Below are positions 1-5,322 of a DNA stretch of 7,121 nt, piece by piece. A program made the position numbers and the translations under genes. The DNA comes from Planctomycetota bacterium (GTDB lineage: Bacteria > Planctomycetota > UBA1135 > UBA2386). The DNA lies in NCBI GenBank assembly GCA_020425885.1, contig JAGQRA010000453.1, positions 1 through 7,121 of the forward strand. Direction: 5' to 3'. The notes under the pieces are model-generated. The model did not search any database. It worked only from the letters and a program-made list of their open reading frames with translations, and was not told where the DNA came from. Within the stretch, counting starts at the first letter, position 1; the number at the start of each line of letters is the position of its first letter.

Positions 1-129
1 AGCGTCGTGCGCCACGGTGACAACGGTCTCGTCCGCTCGCTGAACGTCGCCGACTCGTTGTTGACCTTCGACATCGCGATCGGTGGCGGCGGCAGCAAGA
101 CCCCATTCTACGTCGGTATCGAGCGCTGA
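1..129 (+). CDS. 3' end of an unrecognised protein gene (partial)
   Basis: The first reading frame is open from the window edge to a TGA at 127-129 and encodes the last 42 residues of a protein, ending in ...KTPFYVGIER. The stretch alternates polar and hydrophobic residues (SLLTFDIAI) with a glycine-rich turn (GGGGS), which suggests a beta-rich C-terminus. I do not recognise the family. It lies only 11 bp upstream of the lipoprotein gene at 141 on the same strand, so the two are probably co-transcribed. The start and any catalytic or targeting domain lie outside the window. It is a real gene end rather than chance because codon third positions are mostly G or C and the frame is followed by a tightly spaced gene. 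Confidence 0.6.
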   Translation, partial: SVVRHGDNGLVRSLNVADSLLTFDIAIGGGGSKTPFYVGIER

Positions 130-140
130 GCACTCCAGCC

Positions 141-983
141 ATGATCATCAGTCCGAGTCGTTTCCTTCGTCGCATCGGTTGCGGAGCGCTGGCGTTTGCC
201 GCGGCCTGTGCCGGTCCCAACATCTGTCGCGACAACCGCCTCGCCCTCGAGGCCGCCAACCAGCAGGTGATCGACGGCCAACTCGGCCCCGCCAAGGCGG
301 CGCTGGAGGCGTTCCTGGTCAAGACCAACGGGATCGCCGACGAGTTCGTGCTGCAGCGCTACTTCGCCGCCTATCTGCTGTCGCGCGTCAGCCTCGAGTC
401 CTCGCTGCGTGGCAACGAGTGGCTCGAGCCGCTCGTCGCCGCGAGCTACTACCTGAACTTCGCCGAACAATGGAGCAAGGCCGCCAAGGCGTCGGCGCCG
501 ACCGGCGAGGAAGGCGAGGCGATGTTGCCGGCGGACCTGGCCGCCTTCGGTGTCGATCGGGCCCAGACCTATCTCGACGTCGTCTGGGGCGTGCTGTGTT
601 CACGCACGCTGTTCCAGGGTGAGGTCGACGCCGTCCTCGCCGGGCTGCCGGGTATGGCCAGGGTGAAGACGGCCGACGAACTGTGCCGCGAACTCGGCAT
701 GACCAACGCGATGCGGGTCTGGACGATGTTCTGCCTGTTCGAGTTCTACAAGGAGAAGGACGAGCCGCTGGCCTACACCTTCGGGGTCTTCGCGCGCGAG
801 CTGGGGCGCGAGGTGCGCGATGCCTTCCCGGCAAGCTACGACGAGGCGATCGTCAACTGGATCCTCAACGAGTCCAAGTACGTCTACAAGTCGAGCAAGG
901 GGATCGCCTTCAGCCCGGCGACCGATTCCTGTTCGGTGAGCGGTGATCGCAACATCGACTTCAAGGCGGAGCTGAAGAAGTAG
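141..983 (+). CDS. Putative lipoprotein of unknown function, 280 aa
   Basis: The product starts with a short basic region (RFLRR, residues 7-11), a hydrophobic segment (about 12-22) and a lipobox-like AAAC with the acceptor at Cys23. Residue +2 is Ala, not Asp, which in Proteobacteria favours the outer membrane. The -3 position is Ala rather than the usual Leu, so the lipobox is weak. The mature part looks mainly helical. Residues about 33-62 (EAANQQVIDGQLGPAKAALEAFL) have the spacing of one TPR-like helix pair, but no full TPR array is visible. There are further cysteines at 29, 153, 182, 198 and 264, many for an exported protein, so disulfides are possible. The ATG at 141 is chosen because it gives the signal peptide directly; no strong ribosome binding site precedes it. 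The gene follows the partial gene by 11 bp and converges on the acidic-protein gene. Beside T6SS genes it may be an accessory envelope protein, but that is inference only. Confidence 0.8.
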   Translation: MIISPSRFLRRIGCGALAFAAACAGPNICRDNRLALEAANQQVIDGQLGPAKAALEAFLVKTNGIADEFVLQRYFAAYLLSRVSLESSLRGNEWLEPLVAASYYLNFAEQWSKAAKASAPTGEEGEAMLPADLAAFGVDRAQTYLDVVWGVLCSRTLFQGEVDAVLAGLPGMARVKTADELCRELGMTNAMRVWTMFCLFEFYKEKDEPLAYTFGVFARELGREVRDAFPASYDEAIVNWILNESKYVYKSSKGIAFSPATDSCSVSGDRNIDFKAELKK

Positions 984-989
984 GCAGAA

Positions 990-1030
990 CGCGATCGGAT
1001 CGCGGCATCCGACGCTGGCCGCCGGCGGCC
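990..1030. terminator. Two GC-rich hairpins between convergent genes, possible bidirectional terminator
   Basis: The 62-bp gap between the two convergent genes holds two inverted repeats. Positions 990-1004 read CGCGATC-G-GATCGCG, a 5-bp stem with a five-base loop or a 7-bp arm pair around one base. Positions 1017-1030 are a perfect 14-bp palindrome, GGCCGCCGGCGGCC, able to fold as a 5-bp stem with a CCGG loop. The second is followed on the plus strand by TCTT only, and neither has a true T-run on either strand. The tail-to-tail position fits termination of both genes, but the structures are not textbook Rho-independent terminators. Confidence 0.35.
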
Positions 1031-1045
1031 TCTTGCCGAGCCGGG

Positions 1046-3016
1046 CTACCCGTCGCCGGTCTTCGGGTTCTGCTTCTGCTGGAGTCGACGTCGCAGCTCC
1101 TCGAGTCCAGCCGCCGCCTTCGCGGCGTCGATTCGCGGGCCCGGACCGGCCTCGTCGGCCTGCATCGGCGGAGGGGCCGCGGGAGTGTCGGTGTCGCTCT
1201 GGTTCTCGTCTTCGAGGTCGGCGAGCAGCGCATCGAGGTCTTCGTCTTCGGAGTCACCCGGCGCGCCATCCGCGGCCTGGTCGTCGACCGGCGCGGCTGC
1301 GGGCGCGTCGTCATCCTCGAGATCGGCGAGCAGCGCATCGAGAGCGTCGGTCGCGACTTCGCCCTTGGCCGCGTCGGCTTCATCGAGGTCGGCGAGGAGC
1401 GCGTCGAGGTCCTCGCCCGCGGCGGTGACCGTCGCGGCATCCGCGTCTTCGTCGTCGATCACCGCAGTGGTCGGCTCCTCGCGCGCCTCGTCGTCGCTCG
1501 CGAACTGTGGACCGGCGTCGTGGTCTGCGAATCCGAAGAAGGGGTCGGCGGTGTCGTCGCCGGCGTCCTCGGTGCCCGCGGCAGCGACTTCGAGGTCGGC
1601 GAGCACTGCGTCGAAGTCGTCGTCCTCGAGAGCGTCGTCCTCGAAGTCGTCTTCCACCGCATCGATTGCCGCGAGGGCGGGCTCCGGGCCGGCGCCATCG
1701 TCCTCGAGGTCCTCGGCAACGTCCGGTTCGGGGTCGATGTCGCCGAGTTCGGCAAACACGTCGTCGATGCCGTCGTCCTCGTCCGCGTCGGGGCTCTCGA
1801 GTTCGTCGAACAGCGCGCCGAAGTCCTCGCCGTCTTCGGCGTCCGCTTCGGCCTCGGCGGCGGCCTCGGCGATGATGGCTTGTTCTCCGGGACCGAAGTT
1901 CGTCAGGTCGGAGGCCGCGACGATGGCGGTGTCGTCGACCTGCAGTTCGTCCGGCGGATACTCCGGCTCCGGTTCGCCATAGCCGCCGGCGGTGTCCAAC
2001 GGGTTCTTCGCCAAGGCGCGGGGTTGCTGGCTCGCCGGTGGCGGTTCGGGCGGGGGCGGCGGAGGTGGCGGGTCGAAGAACGGCAGCGGGGCCTTCTCCG
2101 GCACGACGGCCGGCCCCGACCCGGTCGTGGGGTCCACCTCCTCGGGCGGTAACGATCCGTACTCGCCGATCAGGAAGCTCTGCGGAGAATCCGGTCGCAG
2201 GTCGGGCGGCGGCTGCTCGATGGCAGTCGGTTCGATCGGCGCAGTCGGCGGGTCGAGCGGCACTGGCGTCGACGCGGCTGCTTCGGCGCTTTGGTCCTTC
2301 GCCACGGGTATCGAATAGCCGCGCGCGTCGCCGAGCGGCTGCAGTGGTTCGCTGTCGAAGGGGTGGCTCTGGTCGTATTCACTCGATCGCTTCGGGGGCG
2401 CCAGGCCCGACTGTCGCTTGCTGTCGTGGATGCCGCGGCGTTCCCAGGGTGCCGGCGTATCAAGCAGCCCCTTCGTGGTTCGCCCCATGAGGGTGTCGGC
2501 ATCGCTGTCGGCAGGCGGTGCCGCGGCCGGCGGTGGCGGCGTGTTGCGCGTCGGTGCCGCCGACGGGACCGGTGGGGGAGTGATCGCCGATGGCGCCTCG
2601 TCGTCACTGTCGTCGACGTCCGCGAGCAGGCTGTCGAGGTCGAAGTCGTCGTCCGGATCGTCGTCAGCGACTGCCGAACCCGTGCCATCCGGTTCGTCAT
2701 CGAGGTCGGCGAGAAGGTCGTCGAGGCTCATGTCGTCCTCGTCCTCATCGGCGGCCGTCGACTCCTCTTCGTCGAGCAGAGAATCGAGGTCGAGCCCGTC
2801 GTCGGCCTCGTCGTTCGCGTCCTCGTCGAGCAGGTCGTCGTCGTCATCGGTCGGCTCGTCGGCCGTATCGGCATCATCCGCCGACCCTGATGTCGTCCCT
2901 TCCTCGCCTTCGCCCTGGCTGGCAGGCTCGGTCTTGCTGCGAAACATGCCCTTGAGCTTGCCCAGCGCTTTGCTGCGCAGCTTGGTGAGTTCGGATTCTG
3001 GGTCGAACCTGGGCAT
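1046..3016 (-). CDS. Acidic, repeat-containing, probably disordered scaffold-like protein, 656 aa
   Basis: I do not recognise a named family. The product divides by composition. Residues 1-28 are basic and could form an amphipathic helix (LTKLRSKALGKLKGMF). Residues 35-140 are highly acidic with Asp runs. Residues 145-360 are Pro-rich and largely uncharged, with eight consecutive Pro at 316-323. Residues 380-610 are acidic again, and 629-652 are a basic tail (LEELRRRLQQKQNPK). No signal peptide or membrane helix is seen, so it is probably cytoplasmic. A motif close to D-[LF]-D-[AS]-L-L-A-D-L-[DE] occurs at residues 75-86, 97-110, 124-138, 397-410, 417-430, 466-477, 535-548, 557-570 and 592-605. 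The motif fits a short amphipathic acidic helix, repeated as in multivalent binding scaffolds. The gene diverges from the FHA gene across a 192-bp region, which suggests a T6SS-related role (inference). The ATG at 3014-3016 has no well-spaced ribosome binding site; the nearest AGG lies 14 nt upstream. Thr51 and Thr56 lie in acidic contexts with Glu or Asp at +3. Confidence 0.8.
   Translation of the reverse strand: MPRFDPESELTKLRSKALGKLKGMFRSKTEPASQGEGEEGTTSGSADDADTADEPTDDDDDLLDEDANDEADDGLDLDSLLDEEESTAADEDEDDMSLDDLLADLDDEPDGTGSAVADDDPDDDFDLDSLLADVDDSDDEAPSAITPPPVPSAAPTRNTPPPPAAAPPADSDADTLMGRTTKGLLDTPAPWERRGIHDSKRQSGLAPPKRSSEYDQSHPFDSEPLQPLGDARGYSIPVAKDQSAEAAASTPVPLDPPTAPIEPTAIEQPPPDLRPDSPQSFLIGEYGSLPPEEVDPTTGSGPAVVPEKAPLPFFDPPPPPPPPEPPPASQQPRALAKNPLDTAGGYGEPEPEYPPDELQVDDTAIVAASDLTNFGPGEQAIIAEAAAEAEADAEDGEDFGALFDELESPDADEDDGIDDVFAELGDIDPEPDVAEDLEDDGAGPEPALAAIDAVEDDFEDDALEDDDFDAVLADLEVAAAGTEDAGDDTADPFFGFADHDAGPQFASDDEAREEPTTAVIDDEDADAATVTAAGEDLDALLADLDEADAAKGEVATDALDALLADLEDDDAPAAAPVDDQAADGAPGDSEDEDLDALLADLEDENQSDTDTPAAPPPMQADEAGPGPRIDAAKAAAGLEELRRRLQQKQNPKTGDG
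1202..2794 (-). repeat. Dispersed coding repeat encoding the DLDALLADL-type motif
   Basis: The motif copies of the acidic protein are also visible as DNA repeats. On the plus strand the core GAGGTCGGCGAG or a close variant begins near-identical 24-bp units at 1214-1237, 1319-1342, 1385-1408, 1592-1615 and 2702-2725. The first two differ at one base and the third at three bases from the first. More diverged copies, recognisable only in protein, map to 1727-1768, 1787-1828, 2603-2647 and 2759-2794. The three copies nearest the 3' end of the gene are the most alike, as expected for recent duplication or gene conversion there. Confidence 0.75.
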
Positions 3017-3028
3017 CGTCGACGCGAC

Positions 3029-3058
3029 ATCCTAACCGGAGCCTGTGCGGTGTGACAG
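3029..3058 (-). promoter_or_regulatory. Candidate sigma70-like promoter for the acidic-protein gene
   Basis: Read on the minus strand, CTGTCA (3058-3053) matches four of six -35 positions and TAGGAT (3034-3029) matches four of six -10 positions, with an 18-bp spacer. Transcription would begin near 3022, leaving only about six bases before the ATG at 3016. That would make a nearly leaderless mRNA, in keeping with the absence of a well-spaced ribosome binding site. The -35 overlaps one arm of the inverted repeat at 3052-3071. Weak matches of this sort arise by chance, so confidence is low. Confidence 0.3.
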
Positions 3059-3071
3059 CCGGGCCTGTCAC
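3052..3071. promoter_or_regulatory. Operator-like inverted repeat GTGACAG-N6-CTGTCAC
   Basis: Two perfect 7-bp arms flank a six-base centre (CCGGGC), giving a 20-bp dyad. This is the size and geometry of a binding site for a dimeric helix-turn-helix regulator. It starts 36 bp from the acidic-protein start and ends 138 bp from the FHA start, inside the divergent region and over the candidate -35 of the acidic gene. The regulator is unknown. A role as an RNA hairpin is less likely because the dyad lies upstream of both genes. Confidence 0.5.
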
Positions 3072-3194
3072 GGGGACGCGGGAGCCTTCGGGGTGTCGTC
3101 CGAGGAATCGTCAGCATCGGCGCGGCCGAGCCACTAGGATTCGCTCACGTTCCAAGGCGGCCGTCGCCGCATCCCGTCCCGGCGATCGATTCAC

Positions 3195-3200
3195 GGAGAA
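3195..3200 (+). promoter_or_regulatory. Ribosome binding site that fixes the TTG start of the FHA gene
   Basis: GGAGAA lies eight bases before the TTG at 3209-3211. No ATG or GTG offers an equally good start near the FHA domain, and the first beta strand (YLLLEKPG) begins right after this codon. The site therefore supports initiation at a TTG. Confidence 0.6.
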
Positions 3201-3208
3201 CCTGTTCG

Positions 3209-4666
3209 TTGTACCTTCTACTCGAGAAACCGGGCGTGCCGCCGCAGCGGATCAAGCTGGATGGCGAGGTCGTCGTCGTCGGTCGAGCCCCCAGCTGCGA
3301 TGTCGTCATCGACGAGGAGTTCGTCAGCAAGCAGCACCTGCGCATTCTCCGCGGCCTCGTCGCCGTCGATACGTCGAGCAACGGCACCTTCGTCGATGGC
3401 CAGCGCATCACCGGTGGCTTCCTGGTCGGCTCCCAACCGATGACCATCGGGCGCAGCGAGATCACCATCACCGTCGAGGACGATGCCCCGATCGGCGCGG
3501 CACCCGCAGCCGGCTCGGTCATTCCGGTACCGTTATCCGCGCCCTCGCCCGCTGCTATCCCTGCTCCGGCACCCGCCCCGGCGGCGAACGAGGATTCTCG
3601 TGGGACGGCCCTGTTGCGGCGCGAACTCAAGATCCTGTCCGACCAGCTGCAGGCGAGCAAGCAGGCCCGCAGTGAGCTCGAGGCCCAGGCCAAGCAGGTG
3701 CGCGCCGAGAACGAGGGGCTGCGCGCCGACAACGCCGCGCTCAACACCCGGGTCGCCGAGCTCGGGCAGGCGGCGGTCGAGGCGCCCCCGGCAGCGCCGG
3801 CGGACAGCTCGGCCGCGAGCCTGTTGCTGTTCAAGCTCCAACGCGAGAACGCCCAGCTCAAGCGGGCACTGGCCGAGAAGCAGTCGGCACCCGTCGCGGC
3901 GCGACCGACTCCGCCGGCACAACCCGCACCTGCCGCCCCCCTCGCGAAGCCTGCCCCGACACCCGCACCGACACCCGCTCCGACACCGGCCACGACGTCT
4001 GACTCGCCATCGACCGCGCCCTGGATACGACAGCCCCAGCAGAAGGCCGCGTCACCGGCGCCGGTCGCAGCTGGCCAACCCGCCGACGGCGGCGGTGCCG
4101 GTCTGGTCCTGTCCCGCCTGTCGGAGTTCGTGCGCCAGGACGCGGAGGGCATGCAGGTCAGGTCCGAGGATCCCCTCGATGCGTATCTGGCGGTGGAGGG
4201 GTTCCGCTTCCTGCGCCGCCTCGAGCGCGTCATCACCCGCATGGCGGGTGGCCTGATCCAGCTCTACGAGCTGCACACGATGGTCCCCGGGATCGAAGGC
4301 AACCTGCGCGAGCTGCTCGGCGCGGTCCTCGCGGATCCACGCCTGCCTGCGGCGCGGCAGGAGCTGCTCGACTACCTGAAGGAGCTCGGCCGCTGGGCCG
4401 TGGTCGCGCTCAGCGCGTATCGCAAGGCTGCCGAGGAGTTCGTGCAGCAGCTCAGGTCCGACCTGTCGGCCGAATCCCTGACCGCCGCGGAACCGATTCC
4501 GGTGATGCGTCGGATGTCCGGCAAGGTCGATGCGGAGCTGTGGCGCCGGGTCACGGTCTACCTGCGTGACCTGAGTCCGGATCGGATCAGCGAACGCATC
4601 GAGAAGCTGGCCCGCGACGTCGCCAACAAGCTGGCGGATGGCGACGGCGCCGAGGCCATGGGCTAG
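3209..4666 (+). CDS. FHA-domain protein of the T6SS locus, 485 aa
   Basis: An N-terminal FHA domain spans residues about 2-90 and shows the key family residues: Gly25-Arg26, Ser40 and His43 of the SxxH motif, and Asn58-Gly59-Thr60. FHA domains bind phosphothreonine peptides, and in T6SS loci such proteins (Fha1/TagH type) commonly link a Thr kinase/phosphatase pair to assembly. Residues about 134-187 and 204-224 look like coiled coil (RRELKILSDQL, RENAQLKRAL). Residues 226-290 are a Pro/Ala linker with an APTP repeat. Residues 299-475 form a helical C-terminal region starting LSRLSEFVRQD, comparable in position to the C-terminal domain of T6SS FHA proteins, though I cannot confirm homology by eye. 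No signal peptide or membrane helix is seen. The start is TTG at 3209, supported by GGAGAA eight bases upstream. The gene diverges from the acidic-protein gene and lies 155 bp before tssJ. No kinase or phosphatase gene is present in this window. Confidence 0.88.
   Translation: MYLLLEKPGVPPQRIKLDGEVVVVGRAPSCDVVIDEEFVSKQHLRILRGLVAVDTSSNGTFVDGQRITGGFLVGSQPMTIGRSEITITVEDDAPIGAAPAAGSVIPVPLSAPSPAAIPAPAPAPAANEDSRGTALLRRELKILSDQLQASKQARSELEAQAKQVRAENEGLRADNAALNTRVAELGQAAVEAPPAAPADSSAASLLLFKLQRENAQLKRALAEKQSAPVAARPTPPAQPAPAAPLAKPAPTPAPTPAPTPATTSDSPSTAPWIRQPQQKAASPAPVAAGQPADGGGAGLVLSRLSEFVRQDAEGMQVRSEDPLDAYLAVEGFRFLRRLERVITRMAGGLIQLYELHTMVPGIEGNLRELLGAVLADPRLPAARQELLDYLKELGRWAVVALSAYRKAAEEFVQQLRSDLSAESLTAAEPIPVMRRMSGKVDAELWRRVTVYLRDLSPDRISERIEKLARDVANKLADGDGAEAMG
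3953..3988 (+). repeat. Three tandem 12-bp units encoding APTP in the FHA-protein linker
   Basis: Three consecutive copies of GCNCCGACACC[C/G] encode Ala-Pro-Thr-Pro repeated three times (residues 249-260). The copies differ only at the third base of the Ala codon and at the last base. They form part of the Pro/Ala linker between coiled coil and C-terminal region. Copy number is likely to vary between strains by slippage and would change linker length without breaking the frame. Confidence 0.8.
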
Positions 4667-4675
4667 CGCGGCTTT

Positions 4676-4745
4676 GGGCGGCGGAGCATCGCTGGGGGCA
4701 GTGGCGCCGACCGCTTTTGCGGGCGTCGCACGAATGCCGCCGCCC
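4676..4745. repeat. Inverted repeat in the FHA-tssJ intergenic gap
   Basis: Positions 4676-4684 (GGGCGGCGG) and 4737-4745 (CCGCCGCCC) are perfect 9-bp complementary arms 52 bp apart. Inside lies a smaller hairpin, CCGC-TTTT-GCGG, at 4711-4722. The pair begins 10 bp after the FHA stop codon and could attenuate or end FHA transcription, or protect an mRNA end. There is no T-run after the distal arm, so it is not a classical intrinsic terminator. In GC-rich DNA a 9-bp arm pair over 70 bp may occur by chance. Confidence 0.35.
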
Positions 4746-4756
4746 GGGCGTGTGAA

Positions 4757-4786
4757 TTGGCCTTTGCCCTGACCTCTTGCTATCGT
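4757..4786 (+). promoter_or_regulatory. Candidate promoter for the tssJKL operon
   Basis: TTGGCC (4757-4762) and TATCGT (4781-4786) each match four of six sigma70 positions with an 18-bp spacer, in a patch less GC-rich than its surroundings. Transcription would start near 4793, about 29 bases before the tssJ ATG at 4822, leaving room for the GAGAGG ribosome binding site at 4812-4817. The site lies downstream of the inverted repeat at 4676-4745. A sigma54 alternative at 4758 (TGGCC...) lacks a proper -12 GC and was not adopted. Confidence 0.35.
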
Positions 4787-4821
4787 GCGGGGCCCTCACC
4801 CCCCTCGACATGAGAGGTTCG

Positions 4822-5322
4822 ATGTTCGGAACCGGACCACGTTCCTGGCTGCTCCCACTGTTGGCGTCGGCACTGTTGTCCGGCTGCGCTTCGTACTATC
4901 GCCTCGATGTCGGCGGCGATCGTGCAGCCGATCTCTATACGTTGTACGTGCTGGTGGCGGAGGAGAACCCGCTGAAGGCCAATCCGGCTGCGGCCAGCCT
5001 GGTCGGCCCTGACAAGATCGGCTCCTATCTGCTGTTCGCGCAATTCGACCCCGAGGACGGCGAACCGTTGCGCTGGCAGGAGGTGACCGCCAACAAGCTG
5101 ACGGATCTGGTCCTCGTGTCGCGCAGCCAGGACCGCAAGGTGCTGACGCTGCTCGTCGACAAGACCCTGCTCGAGTCCTACAAGGGACTCACGGTCGTGG
5201 CCGTCGGACACGGCAAGGACGGCTGGTACGCCGAGCCGGTCGAGGCCAACCTGATCCGGCTCAACCCCGGCGAGCGGTTCGATGTCAGCAGGTCCAAGAT
5301 CGTGCGCAGGCCGCTGAAATGA
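4822..5322 (+). CDS. tssJ: TssJ-like T6SS outer-membrane lipoprotein, 166 aa
   Basis: The product begins with a short signal peptide (residues 1-21: an Arg at 7, then a Leu-rich core) and a canonical lipobox LSGC with acceptor Cys22. Ala23-Ser24 follow, with no Asp at +2, which suggests outer-membrane sorting. TssJ anchors the T6SS membrane complex to the outer membrane and contacts the periplasmic part of TssM. About 145 mature residues, beta-rich by eye, agree with TssJ length, and a GLTVVAVGHGKDGWY segment lies where TssJ has its conserved strand before a Trp. The usual VYQL-type motif is replaced by LYTLYVLV, so the family call rests partly on position just before tssK. ATG 4822 is preferred because GAGAGG ends four bases before it and the signal peptide follows directly. 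ATG 4810 and TTG 4777 lie in frame upstream but have no ribosome binding site. The stop overlaps the tssK start (ATGA at 5319-5322), implying translational coupling. Confidence 0.7.
   Translation: MFGTGPRSWLLPLLASALLSGCASYYRLDVGGDRAADLYTLYVLVAEENPLKANPAAASLVGPDKIGSYLLFAQFDPEDGEPLRWQEVTANKLTDLVLVSRSQDRKVLTLLVDKTLLESYKGLTVVAVGHGKDGWYAEPVEANLIRLNPGERFDVSRSKIVRRPLK

Larger units (their letters stand above)
3017..3208. promoter_or_regulatory. Divergent intergenic control region between the acidic-protein and FHA genes
   Basis: This 192-bp stretch has no convincing gene and lies between two divergent start codons, so it must hold the promoter for at least one gene unless transcripts enter from outside. 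It contains a perfect inverted repeat (3052-3071) and a weak sigma70-like pair facing the acidic gene. Facing the FHA gene, TAGGAT at 3135-3140 could be a -10 box, but no good -35 sits 16-18 bp upstream of it, so that call is very tentative. The rest is GC-rich sequence in which I see no further structure. Confidence 0.6.

Noticed and set aside
83..622. Plus-strand 179-codon Arg-rich frame overlapping the lipoprotein gene.
   Set aside because: Arg-rich out-of-phase reading of a gene that has a proper signal peptide and lipobox in its own frame.
1185..1982. Plus-strand 265-codon Ser/Ala-rich frame opposite the acidic gene.
   Set aside because: Its Ser-rich composition is the mirror of GAC/GAG/GCG-type codons on the other strand. 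The minus frame is far longer and has ordered motif repeats.
1520..2152. Plus-strand 210-codon Val/Gly/Arg-rich frame opposite the acidic gene.
   Set aside because: Low-complexity shadow of the acidic gene with no start signal or motif.
2839..2850. Run of GAC codons in the acidic gene as a simple-sequence phase-variation tract.
   Set aside because: The trinucleotide run is short and interrupted, and changes would stay in frame, so on/off switching is not expected.
3145..4242. Minus-strand 365-codon frame opposite the FHA gene.
   Set aside because: The plus-strand frame carries an intact FHA domain, so the minus frame is a shadow.
4758..4772. Sigma54-type promoter starting TGGCC upstream of tssJ.
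   Set aside because: The -12 element would be CTGAC rather than TTGCA, so the essential GC is missing.
4777..4821. An upstream TTG (4777) or ATG (4810) as the tssJ start.
   Set aside because: Neither has a ribosome binding site, the TTG overlaps the candidate promoter, and both would put extra residues before a normal signal peptide.
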